From Cyprinodon diabolis (lineage: Eukaryota; Chordata; Actinopteri; Cyprinodontiformes; Cyprinodontidae): a stretch of 64,000 nucleotides of DNA. Position numbers and translations under genes: made by a program. The notes beneath the pieces are model-generated. The model had not been told where the DNA came from and ran no database searches. It worked only from the letters and a program-made list of their open reading frames with translations. Where the stretch lies: positions 3,607,815 to 3,671,814 of the forward strand of contig CM060081.1 of NCBI GenBank assembly GCA_030533445.1, in the 5' to 3' direction. Numbering within the stretch: position 1 is the stretch's first letter; each line of letters opens with the position of its first letter. Of the stretch, positions 1-12,800 are shown piece by piece.

Positions 1-540
1 AAACCAGGATGCGTGAATCTCCTGCAGGAGTTGGTCTTTGTAAGGCGGAGCTTCAGGCCTGAGGACGTTTAGCACGGTGCTACACCTGCTGAGCTACGTT
101 ACAACCACATCGGCTAAATCTACACTGGGAATATGTGCTTTCACGCCCCGCTGGCGATGCCAAGCTCGGAGCAGGAGCAAAACCGTTGTAGGAGCAGCAA
201 CAGAGGATTATCAAAAGGAAATGAACAAATCCTGCAGAAGCGAAGACGATTGAAGCGTTTTGCAGGATTGGAAATGACCCGTTCTCCAGAAACAAACAGA
301 ACAGCTAAACACTGAGAACAAAGACGATGGAGGAAGGATGTGGAACGTGAGGAGGAGGCTTTCATCCACCTTCATCTTCTCCTTGTTCATCTGAAGTGCT
401 CATCATACCTGAAGCAGGAGATGAGGAGAAGCTGAGGTTTCCAGATGTTCTCCCCAAAGAGAAACAGAGGAGCAGTGAAGCTTCAGCGTTTACAGTCTGA
501 ACAAACATCAGCGTTCGCTGAGCTGATGGAGAAGGTCCAG
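1..540 (-). other. pmepa1: probable pmepa1 3' UTR or downstream sequence
   Basis: Lies directly after the stop codon. No AATAAA signal is present on the minus strand in this stretch, so the transcript probably runs past the window edge. No coding or repeat signature was recognised. Confidence 0.5.
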
Positions 541-832
541 TCACACCTGCTGAGGTTTGTGGGATTTCTCCTTGCTGTTCCTGTTCTCCACCCTCCCCTG
601 CGGCCTGAGCAGGCTGTGGATGATGGAGGACGGCGCCCCCTGCAGCGGCGACACGGCCCCACGGCTCTGGCTGGAGTTCACCGTCGCTGGATGGAAAAAA
701 TGCCCGATAGCCTCACTGTAGGTCGGGGGAGTTCCTTCCACTCCAGGGTTCTGTTTCTGCTGCCGGGTCAAGGCCTCCTGGGCCTCCAGGACACTGATAC
801 CAGAATAAGCGCTCGGGGGAGGGGCCTGCAGC
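541..832 (-). CDS. pmepa1: pmepa1 coding exon 5 (C-terminus with second PY motif)
   Basis: One base plus 97 codons including TGA at 543-541. The acceptor is strong: a long pyrimidine tract ending TTCCCAG at 833. Encodes SGIS, then [15 protein letters not shown], matching SGIS and the EGPPPTYSEVIGHY box of PMEPA1, followed by a poorly conserved tail ending QQV instead of the mammalian ending. PPTY is the second ligase-binding motif. The 1154-nt intron upstream (833-1986) interrupts coding sequence that I believe is continuous in mammals. Confidence 0.9.
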
Positions 833-3800
833 CTGGGAACAGAGGATGGAAAACTGAGAACCAGAAGATAAAGAAGAAGAAACAAAGTCAGCAATAGAGT
901 TCCAGACTATTAGAGGGAGACAAAGATCTGCCCATAAGGAACCAGAACATAAACGTCCGTGAGGCAGACACCCTGTCTACTTTTAAGGCTAGGCTTAAAA
1001 CTTTCCTTTTTGATAAAGCTTCTAGTTAGAGTGGCTCAGGTTATCCTGAGCTATCTCTATAGTTCTGCTGCTATAGGCTTAGACTGCTGGAGGACATAGG
1101 GACCCCTTTTTCATCATTCTGCTTCATTCTATCTCTATTCTCCCACTCTGCAGAATCTGTTAGTTCAATCTCTAACGTTCTGCTCTCTCTGCTTTTTCTC
1201 ATAGTAGCTTCATCTGGTCTGTTCCTGTTTGGCTGTGACTCCATCCTGGAGAGAAATATCAGCTGTGCTGCTGCCATCAACACCTTTGTTTCTAGATGTT
1301 GGAGATCAACCTGTTTTCCAGTGTAGTCCTGTTTCTCTGACTGTGACTAACTGGATGTGCTCTCTTCATCCTTGCCTTTTGTATCTATGCTTCTTTTTCT
1401 ATGTCTGCTTCCGTCTCCTTGAACCCCATTCGACCTCAGCAGATGGCCGCTCACACTGAGCCTGGTTCTGCTGGAGGTTTCTTCCTGTTAAAAAGGAGTT
1501 TTTCCTCTCCACTGTCGCTACAAGCATGCTTGGTGTGAGGGATTGTCTTTGAGTCAATGAGTCGATGCAATCAATTGGTTTAAGATAGAAAACTTTGAAT
1601 CAATCTGATTGTATGATCTGGTGAATTGGAAAGTGCCTTGAGTTGACATGAGTTGTGAATTGGCGCTTTGGAAATAAACTGAATTTAATTTAATTGAACA
1701 CGTCACTATGGATGAATGTCTATGGAGCCTGAAGAACATGAAGGCCGGTAAAGATCCAGAGGTGGAGAACTAGACCCAGAAAGGTCTAATGGTGACACCC
1801 TCTCCTGGAGGAACCTCCGCTGGTCAGAAGGTAAAATAAATCTGACATCGACTGTCAGAACGGAGGATCTGTGTGTGATCAAAGCTGCTCTGATGAATCC
1901 ATTCCTGCAGTTTAACCCTTTCATGAAATGGATCGCAAACAGAATAAATCTGAAGTGGCTCTGATTACACATGACGCTGCTGTTACCTGGTCTGCAGGTG
2001 GGCATTGGATGGGTCCAGGGCGTGGGAATCGAACACGGTTCTGTTGGGCGGAGGTCGAACCGACTCGCGGTTTAACTCCATCTGCTGCTCTGGGTCTCTT
2101 AGCTGCAGAGCACACGCACCCTGGTAAGGCGGCGGCTCCTCTCCGTCTGACAGAGATATGGTGGGGGGGAGGTCGATGAGGCTCTGGGGCAGGTAGGGGT
2201 ACGTGGGCTGGAAGCGGCTGGGCCCGTACGGCAGCTGGAAGCGCTGCGGCTCTCGCTGCAGGTAGGACATGACTCCTCTGTCTGCGGGAGGCGGGTTGAA
2301 GACCTGCTGCTGAAAGACAGACGCTCAGTTAGAGCAGGCGGAGCCTTCAGAGGAGCTCCCTCCAAAAAGACCTCACCTCATTCAGACCACTGCTGCTCCC
2401 CGAGCCGTCGGCAGACCACAGGCCCTCCTGCAACAGAGACCTGCACATTACACCCATCATCTACCAGCAGCAGGAAGACAGAAGGTAGGAACTAAATACA
2501 AGAGTTAAAACGGCGTCTGCAGTTTATAGAGAGAACATCCCAACAATCAATCAATCTTTCAAGCTTCAAGGGCGGGATAAAGAGAAAATGAAAGAAAAAT
2601 AAATCAAAGTTTAATAGAACGAAATGCATAAAAACATTAAAGATGAACCGAACATTATATTAAACCAAAATTTAGAAGAAAGAGGTCGTCAAAATTACTT
2701 CTTTCAGGTATGGATTTATTCATTTATGCAAAACAAATGCAACTGTTCCTTTATTCATTAACATTTTAATCCTATTTTAGAGGATTTCAAGTTTATTATT
2801 TTACTAGTTTATTAATTAATAAATAATAATGGTAATTATGATTTTTATCTCTTATTGTCAGTGTGCTACCTGCTGCAAAATATTCCAGGATCATAAACCA
2901 CTGAAGAAAAGGTCAAAGGTTAAAATGCAAATGTGTTGAAAGCAGAAGACTAAACGAAGGATTTGTTGCCGTTGGCATGTTGACGTTTTAGCTTCTGAAC
3001 TTTTTTTTCCATTATTTTTAGGTTTTATCTGTTGAAACCTTTCTCCAGTAGGGGGCACTCTTGAGGTTCACGGAGCTTCTTTCTCATTCTGCTCTTTTTA
3101 AACCGGTTTTTGAAACATCTTCATCCTCTTCCCTGTTTTTACTCAGGATCTCGCCTCTGTTTTCAGTGGACTAATTAAACTAAGAAGCAGGAGGAGTTTT
3201 TTTGCAGGAGTCTCAGCTGCTCCCAAACTTGTCTTTCTTTCTTTTGGACAGTGTCTCTTTGCTTGTCTGCTGGGACGTGTCAGTGTCTCTGACTGCTAAA
3301 CCAACACTGAGCTGCTCCCTCTCTATCTCACTTCCCACATGGAGCCACTCTGACTCAGGTAGCCTGGCGTCATGTGTTTGAGGAGGCCTCAGGTGGAAGT
3401 CACTCAGAATAAACTCTGCAGGACCACGATGACAAAGAAAAGAGTCAGGCTCTTACCCTGCAGCGTCTGTCAGCATCCCTGACATGTTCCTCTCATTCTG
3501 TCTTTCTGTAGAATCCAGCTCACATTCACTAATCCACACGTTTTCAACAGGAAGGTACAGCAATTTTACAGAAGGATACTATTTTATACTATCTTTGCTT
3601 TAGATAATAGAGCAGAAACTGAAACCCGGATGTAGCCGATACACTTCTAGAACCAGAGACGGGCGGCCGCTGGTACAGATGTCCATCAGGGAAGATTCCA
3701 ACAAACTAAAAGTTGCCTTTTGTATCTCTACTTCTTTCTGTGTGTCGGCCAGTCGGCCTCAGCAGATGGCCGCTCACACTGAGCCTGGTTCTGCTGGAGG

Positions 3801-6800
3801 TTTCTTCCTGTCAAAAGGGAGTTTTTCCTCTCCACTGTCGCTACAAGCATGCTTAGTGTGAGAGATTGCCTCCGAGGCAGTGGAATCAACTGGTTTTCCT
3901 TAGATAGAAAACTTTGATTCAATTTGACTGTATAATCTTTTGAACTTGCCTTGATATGATGTGTGTTTTGAATTGGCGCTATAGAAATAAACTGAATTGA
4001 ATTAAAAGTCCTGTTAGTGAAATCCTACAGGTGAAGGTTTGGGTGGATGAGACAGGTAGAGGTTTGGACTTACGCTGGCCAGTGGTAGGTGCCTCCTGCG
4101 GGTAGGGGAGTGTCTGGAGAGCAGGGAGCGTGCTGACAGGCGGTAGTGGTTAAGAAGACAGGTGATGACCACCACCATGACCATCATGAACACCACGATC
4201 ACCAAGATCTGGATGAACTCCAGCTGGGCTGCAACGGCACAAACACAGAGGTCAAGTCAATCAACCTTTTCTAGATGCTTCTAAAACGTGGCTCAGACCT
4301 TGTCCAGTTACTCTGGTTTGCATTGTTCTAGTTTACTCCATTAGAGGGTTTACAGCATAAAATATTTTTGTAAATTCTTCCTGAAGTTGAGATGTGGGAG
4401 GAAGCATCATGTTGGCCCCAATGAACAGAAACCCAACAAATCTACATCACTTCCTATTTCCTTTAAAGTTTTGTTCAGATAGTAAAACTGAAACCGGTTA
4501 ATATCTTTATATTGTATTTCTACGTTCTAAAAACAGGAAAACCAAGAACAAATTTTTGAATGAATGAAGAGAATTAAAGAACAAGCTCTCATGAAAAGCA
4601 AAACAATAAACTCATTAATGATCAACCAAAAACACGTCCTCTTTTCACACAGGAAAACAATTTTAATGTTTATGTTTTAGGGATTAAATTCCTAAAAGTG
4701 AAGGAGAGACAGCAGAGACAGTCTGCTTAAACCCTGCTGCAGAACAAACACACACACACACACCCACACACACAAACACACACACACCAATGTTGTGTCA
4801 CAATATCCGTGTGGGGACATTCCATTGACTTCCATTCATTTCCCACTAATTTATATGGTGTAACCGTGACCCTTGCCCTAACCCTAACCATTACTGACAC
4901 ATACCTATCCCTAAACCTAACCTAAACTCAATTCACACCTTAGTCCTAAACCTAACCCCCACCCCAAGAAGAGAAACTTTCCTTATGGGGACCAGTTGTT
5001 GGTCCCCACAAGTACCTATGAGTCCCCAAAATGTAGCATATTCCTAGGAAATTGTCCCCACCAGGTATTAAAGACATGGCCACACACACACACACATTGG
5101 TTGACTCAGGTTCAGGATGAAGGTGAGGAACGGACAGTAACTGTGAAAATGAATGGAAGTCAATGGTTTGGTGTTTGTATTGAAAAGAAGCAGACGGGAT
5201 GATGCTGAGCTCCAGAACTAGCAGAACATCTGGACCATCTACACATCTGGACCATCTACACATCTGGACCAGCTAAACATCTGGACCAGCTAAACATCTG
5301 GACCAACTAAATTCAATTCAATTCAATTTAATTCAGTTTATTTATATAGCGCCAAATTCACAACACATGTCATCTCAAGGCACTTTACAGTTCAACCAGA
5401 TCATACAGTCAAATTGATACAAAAGTTTTCTATCTAAGGAAAACCAGTTGATTGCATTGACTCATTGACTCAAATACAATCCCTCACACTAAGCATGCTT
5501 GCAGCGACAGTGGAGAGGAAAAACTCCCTTTTAAAAGGAGGAAACCTCCAGCAGAACCAGGCTCAGTGTGAGCGGCCATCTGCCAAGGCCGACTGGGGTT
5601 CAAGGAGACAGAAGCAGAGATACAAAAAGCAGCTGTAAAAGGCGGCCCCGTCCATGAAACACACAGCCAGGCAGACGAGCTCCAAGGCAGCTCCCATGCC
5701 AGAGGACGAAGAGAGCACATCCACCCAGCCACGGCCAGAGAAACAGGACCACACTGGAAAACAGGCCAATCTCCAACATCTACAAACAAGGGTGTTGATG
5801 GAAGCAGCACAGCTGATGTTTCTTTCCTGGATGACGTCACAGCCAAACAGGAACAGACGAGGCAAAGCTACTCTGAGGAAAAGCAGAGAGAGCAGAAGGT
5901 TAGAGATTGAACAAACAGATTCTGCAGAATAGGAGAACAGAGAGAGAATGAAGCAGAATGATGAAATGGGGGTCCCTATGCCCTCCAAAAGTCTAAGACT
6001 ATAGCAGCATAACTATAGAGATAGCTCAGGATAACCTGAGCCACCCTAACTATAAGCTTTATCAAAAAGGAAAGTTTTAAGCCTAGCCTTAAAAGTAGAC
6101 AGGGTGTCTGCCTCACGGACTAAAACTGGTAGTTGGTTCCACAGGAGAGGAGCCTGATAACTAAAAGATCTGCCTCCCATTCTACTTTTAGAAATTCTAG
6201 GAACCACTAGTAAACCTGCAGATTGAGAGCGAAGTGCTCTGTTAGGAACATAAGGAACAATCAGATCTCTGATATCAGATGGAGCTTGGCCATTTAAGGC
6301 TTTATATGTGAGAAGGATGATTTTAAATTCTATTCTTGATTTAACAGGAAGCCAATGAAGAGAAGCCAGGATAGGAGAGATATGATCTAAACAATAGGAC
6401 CAACACATACTGTATCTTCTCCACTGAAAAAAAGGAAACGCTTTTGGCGTTTACTTAATCATATTTAGTTACTTTAACACAAGTGTTTTATGTCCTACCC
6501 TGCTAACAGGAAACAATTGTGTTAAAGTAACTAAATATGATTAAGTAAATGCCATTTTTGGCACTGGTAGCATTATTATTTTCAGTGTAGTAAAAAAAAA
6601 AAAAAAATCAGTCTCCTTAATGAATGGAGGCGGTTTCCTTGGAGCAACTGAAAAATTGACCCTGAAAGAGGAACCCAACAGCCGTTTCAACATACCCACT
6701 TAATAAATGAGGGTAACTTTAGTGATAAGGGGGTGAAACTGTCAATCTACCTGCCATGTTGGTGGGTAGCCAATCAATAAGCAGTTGTTGACCAATCACA

Positions 6801-9800
6801 GAGCCAACTGTTCTGCTATGCAAGCCTCCTGACTTGGGTTCTTTGAAAGAAAATGTGGGAACATGTAGCTGGACTGAAGTGGTGAGGCCAGGTTGGCAAC
6901 TGGCTGAAGCAACATGACAGGAGACGCCCTGTCAGGATTGCTGTGTGCATGTTTGGCTCAAAGAAAGAGAGATCAGACCTTATGGAAAACCCAAGAAACA
7001 GAGGAAGCAGAGATGTTTCTTCCTCCTACCATTTTGATATCAATATAATATAAAAATCTAAAAAAAGAGTATTGAACCAGAATGCAAACAGTGACAACGA
7101 ATCAGTTCTACAGCCAATCAGATTGCCAGCTGGGTTTTGACTAAGGAAATGAGACCATCAACCCGATTTAACAATCCATCTGATTTAACAATCCATCTGT
7201 TTTAATTATCCACCTGATTATCACAGTCCATTTCCCACTGTGGCCAATAACATTCACCTCAGGCCCTGGTTAAAAGTCCTGATTGTTTTCTGCACGGTGT
7301 ACGATCTTGGCCTTATTTAAACCTTGCAGAAGTTTTTTATAGTTCTTCTTTAATCCTGATAGAGAGAGCTATCTAGTAGCTTCAGGACCCTTTTTCAAAC
7401 TCTGCCGTCCGACCAACTGTCCTGCACCTTTTAGACACGTCTCTGCTGCAGCTCACCAGCATAAAATGCCTCTTGTTCACCTATTTAGTGAAGTCAGGGA
7501 ACAGGGATGTGCACAGATAGACACTAGGTGGTGCTAGAGCACCTGCCCTTTTCACGCTGAACCAAAAAGTGTCCTAATGATGGTTCACTAACCATCATTA
7601 CACCCCCAAAAAAACAACTTTGAACGGTTTAAAATGGTTAATTATTTTATAAACACTAATGTTTCATTATACTGTGTTCAGTTTTTACCAATTTTCTGGT
7701 GAAACCAACCTGTAGATATATTATTAAAGATATTTATGCGACAGAATATGCATATTAATCTGAAATAGGCTACAGATATGATGTTTAAGCCGTGCCCGTA
7801 ATAAACACTGCTAGGACAGTGAGCGCTATGCACCACACAAAGTGCCCCTCTTTTGTTTTTGCTTGAGCGCCTGCCCCCCAAAATATCTGTGCACGGCCTG
7901 AGAAGAGACCTGCAGAAGAACAGCCTCAGAAACTCCTGTTCATTTCGGCTGTTAAATAACAAAAGTCTAATAATACTACAAACCATGATACGTTTTAAGC
8001 AGTATGGCAACATTTAGATTAGGGCTGCAAATAACAATTACTCTGCTAATTGATTCATCTGCTGATTATTAATAATCAGCCTAATTAAAGCAGGTGAAGC
8101 TAAAACTTATTGATAAACTTATTTTCAAAGTTTTTTTTGCTACTTGCTGCTCCTCTTTCAGTAGATGCTCCATTTAGCGATTTCACCATTTAAGTCCTGA
8201 TTAACTCCATCAATTAAAAGAACGTTCAGCCGCTTTCTCAGACATTCGGTGCATTTGGTGTTGAATCCAGAATCTTTAGGAGCTGCTGTTCTAGCTGAGA
8301 GGGATCCCAGTTAGGATCCAGTTCCTGATGGCAGACTCACCGCAGCGCTGGACACACTTTTCATGGCTGTGACTCCTTAACGATGGCTGCATAATCTCCT
8401 CATGCATCCAGACGTTCTCCACTGATCGGCAAAGCAAAAAAACCAAGGAAACTAAGAGAAAAGCTGCTGAAGCAAAGCTGCATGTTCTGCAAACGGAGCT
8501 CCGGGTCTCTGCTCCGCTCACTCCCAAACTTTTTCTCACACTAATGGAGGAAACAGCTGACTGGAGCCTTCCTGCACCCCCACCCAGGCCCTCTCAATAG
8601 ATGAGAACAAAGGGGTCAATGCAACGTGGAGGGGGGAGTGTCTGCTAGAGACAGATGGGTCAGAGGGACAGAATAATGATGGGGGGGGGGGTTATTACAC
8701 TGAAGCGGATCTTTTTCTCTTGATTTTTGCTTTTCAGTTATTGATGAAATGATCATGTGATCAGGAGCAGCAGAGACATGACTTTCATCACAGTTATTTC
8801 TCTTCATCCTTCCTCATTAAAGCTTTTTTTTTTTATTTAGTGTCTGAATTAAGAAAATCTGAAGCAAAAAGCGATGAAAAGGGCAGCTTAACGAGGTAAA
8901 GGTGTGAGACGTTGGTTACGCTCCCACAGGAGGAGCCAGAAAGAACCACAGCATCCACAGACAGAAGGTGGAAAGTCCAGAGACGGGATGGAGCTGGAAA
9001 AACGACAAGAACGAACACAACGAACACACCGGGGGTGGGGAGTTTATCAGCTGCTGACAGAACGAGCTGTGTTCAGACAGTCTCTCTCTCTTACAGATGG
9101 AGACTTTGGCTCTGGTGTCTGTTTAGTGTCGCTCCGTTCCTCGTTGCCTCCAACCATAACAACATTCCTGCTATCAGGCAGCGTTGCCGTTGACAAATGA
9201 AGGTTTTAATCTCTTTATGCTTGTTGTTGTTCGCCCTCTTCTCCCCTCACTCACTGCTTCGCTTCTTCTTCGTTTCCCTTCCTTTTAATCCAATCAGTGT
9301 TGTTTTGTCGGCCAAATGAAGGAACCAGAGGAAAAACCAAGCGACTACAGCAGAGAGAGGAGAAGTGGACTGAAATAAACAAAAGATAAATGCAGCATAA
9401 TGCCAAATCATGTTAAAATACAACGATCTGATATCAGAAATTTGAATTAGATCGTTTGGTTCCTTCCTCACCTTCCCATTTTGGGTTTTGTTAAAAAGTA
9501 TTTTAACTGAACGACTGTGAAAATGGGGAGGAAGAAAAAACATGAAATAAACTAAAATCATCAATAATATCATTTGGGATGTCATCACAGCCTGATTTCC
9601 TCCTCATACTTTTTAACGGGAAGAATATTTACATCAAAGTCAGATTAAAAGCTAAAGATATTAAGACAAAAAACATCCTCCAAGAAGTTTAAGGAGATTT
9701 AACCTGTTCCTTTATTTACATAATCCTGCCAAATGTTTAATCATTTGTAGGAATAAAATAGAAAAACAGCTGAAACTAAAATCAAAGCTCCAACGTCTGA

Positions 9801-12800
9801 TTGCAGCACAGAAATGTCATAACCACAGCTTTCTCTTCCCACTGGTGCTAATCCGCATCATCAGACTAACAGCTCTGGGTCTCGTTTCACAATAACCTGT
9901 TATTAGTGAAAAGGGGCATTTTTTTTTGTTTGTTTTTTTTATAGGAAACAGATTTACTGTCTGAGATTTTATTTCATTATCTGATTGATTTATTCTGCTG
10001 CAGTGGGTAGCACAGCTGACTTAAAGCAAGAAGGTTTTGGGTTTGATTTCTAGCCTGGGGTCTTTTTGCATGGAGTTTGCATGTCTCCCTGTGCATGCGT
10101 GGGTTCTCTCCAGGTACTCCAGCTTCCTCCCTCTTAGGTTAAATGGCTTCTGTAAATTGTCCTTGGTGTGTGCATGTCTGTGCATGGTTGTGTGTCTCTG
10201 TGTCACCCTGCGATAGACAGGCTGCAGATTCACAGTCAAGTTTGCAGCAGGAACTCTGCATTTCAAAGGACTGCTGATTATGATTTTACAAAAAGAGGAA
10301 TAAAAACTCTTTTTAGTTTGTTGTCTAGAACAGGAAGGGTTTGTGAATACGGTCTGGGAGGAAAGCCAGGAGGGGTTTCTAGGCGCTGCAGTTTGGATCA
10401 GTTAACGCTGATTTGTTCAGTCAGGAGAGAAAAACAACCTGAAAGTTGGGAGCAGATTTTCCCTTCTTGTCATGTTCCATGAGACGGCCTCCCTCAGCCA
10501 AGGTGTCTAGACAGGAGGAGGCTGGAAGCCTGGCAGGCAGGCAGCCGCTGCATGCTTCATCTAAAGCAATTAGCTCATTTGTCATCCGCTGCCTGCCCTC
10601 CGTCTATCGGCCTCCATCTCCTCCTCCTCCTATTCCCGCAGTCAGAAAAAGGTCACAGGCGGCAGAGTCAGATGGCTCAGGCAGAGAGGAGGAGGAGGAG
10701 AAAGGAAAGAGATGCAGAAAAGATGGAGGCAGCGAGAATCAAAGAAAGGTGGCGGAGGTAAAGACTGAGAGCACGAAGGAGAAGAAGTGGAAGAAAGAGC
10801 AAAGAAAAACTGAACAAAGTTGTTAAATAAGAAGCCGATAAAAAGAAGGATAAGTGGAAGAAATGAAGAAAGGGGGGTCTTCTTCAGTTGGTGAGAGAGA
10901 AAGAGATATCTGAGTCTGCAGGACTTTAATTCCACTGATCACATTCATCATCACCTTCATTATCATCACCTTTGGGTTTTATAGTTGAGAATGTTGGAGC
11001 TGTTCTTCCAGACCAGAACCTTGGTTCCTTGGCTGCTGAAGTGACCCTTAGGCCAACATGGCTGCCATGAAGAACTGAGGAAGAACTCAGCTGCTTCAGC
11101 TGGTAGCAAAACAAGCAGCTGAGTTTATGTTGATTTTCACAAAACCATCAATGCTTGTAAAGAGGAAAAAATAGAACAGTAACCTAAAGGAGAGCATCTG
11201 ACAGAAGAGACAGTGAGGAAGAGGAGCAAATAGGCCAGAGCAGGGGCAGAGCGGGCTAATTCTAGCGTGCTAATCTGAGGAACTCCCATCTGGACGTGGA
11301 GCTGAGCCAGAGTAGGTCACTGGCTCAGAGTTAGCTAAATCCCCACTTGTCTACTGACCTCTGACCTCTTAACCTTTGAACTTCAAGGCCCCCTCAGATG
11401 ATAAAGGAGAACAGCGACATCACTTGGTGGAACCGGTCTAAACATCAAACTAATCAAACTCTCCTTCCAGAGGGACCGATCAGCACCTCTAATAACTGAC
11501 TTCAGACAAACACTAAGTCTCCTAACATGAGCCGAAGATGAAGAATCTATAATAACCTAGAAACGTCCAGAGAGACAGAAACCCGGAATGGACCGCCTTA
11601 TTTACCCCCTCCTCCACCACCCCAGATTTGTAATGGAGCCTCTAAAAAAATCCATAGCACTGAGAAAATGTGATGGAGAAGCAAGTGAGATTGTGGTTCC
11701 AATGAAAACCAACAAGAACATCTGTTTTTGGACAGACCTCCTGTAACAACAGGGATTACAGCCGTTGGGTCCAGGCATCGGTCCCCACAGGGAGCAGTCC
11801 CTCCCCACAGGGAGCAGTAAGTCTTCATAGGGAACAGTCGGTCCCCGAAGGGAGAAGTCAGTCTTAATAGGGAGCAGTAGGTCCCCAAAGGGAGCAGTCG
11901 GTCCCCAAAGGGAGTATTCAGTCTTCATAGGGATCATCGGTCCCCAAAGGGAGCAGTCAGTCCTCACAGGGAGCAGTCAGTCTTCACATGGAGCATCGGT
12001 CCCCAAAGGGAGCAGTCAGTCTTCACAGGGAGCATCGGTCCCCAAAGGGAGCAGTCAGTCCTCACAGGGAGCAGTCAGTCTTCACAGGGAGCATCGGTCC
12101 CCAAAGGGAGCAGTCAGTCCTCACAGGGAGCAGTCAGTCTTCACAGGGAGCATTGGTCCCCAAAGGGAGCAGTCAGTCTTCACAGGGAGCATCGGTCCCC
12201 AAAGGGAGCAGTCAGTCCTCACAGGGAGCAGTCAGTCTTCACAGGGAGCATTGGTCCCCAAATGGAGCAGTCAGTCTTCACAGGGAGCATCGGTCCCCAA
12301 AGGGAGCAGTCAGTCCTCACAGGGAGCAGTCAGTCTTCACAGGGAGCATTGGTCCCCAAAGGGAGCAGTCAGTCTTCACAGGGAGCATCGGTCCCCAAAG
12401 GGAGCAGTCAGTCTTCACAGGGAGCAGTCAGTCTTCACAGGGAGCATCGGTCCCCAAAGGGAGCAGTCAGTCCTCACAGGGAGCAGTCAGTCTTCACAGG
12501 GAGCAGTCGGTCCCCAAAGGGAGCAGTCAGTCTTCACAGGGAGCAGTCGGTCCCCAAAGGGAGCAGTCAGTCTTCACAGGGAGCAGTCAGTCCCCACAGG
12601 CAGCAGTCAGACTTCACAGGGTTCAGTTGGTCCCCACAGGGAGCCATTCTTTCCACAAAATGTCCCCCTTTATGTATCATGCAATGCTAGCTGACCTGCA
12701 GAGTGCTCTGTGTGAAACGTATGAAAATCAAACCTCATTATCATCTCCTGGTGTGTACGTGTGGGTGTGTTAGTGTGGGGGTGTGGAACGACAGGAGCCG

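Noticed and set aside
445..897. A 150-residue plus-strand open frame
   Set aside because: Antisense of pmepa1 exon 5 and its splice region, with no family signature.
10446..10826. A 126-residue open frame rich in Glu/Lys
   Set aside because: Caused by a purine-rich low-complexity tract; no splice or family support.
11778..12655. Possible G-quadruplex array in the minisatellite
   Set aside because: GGG runs are spaced by about 16-20 bases, too far apart for a stable standard quadruplex.
11988..12773. A 261-residue open frame with repeated [16 protein letters not shown] peptides
   Set aside because: It is a by-product of a stop-free 19/20-bp minisatellite; the other two frames are also open over part of the array, and it lies antisense inside pmepa1 intron 1.
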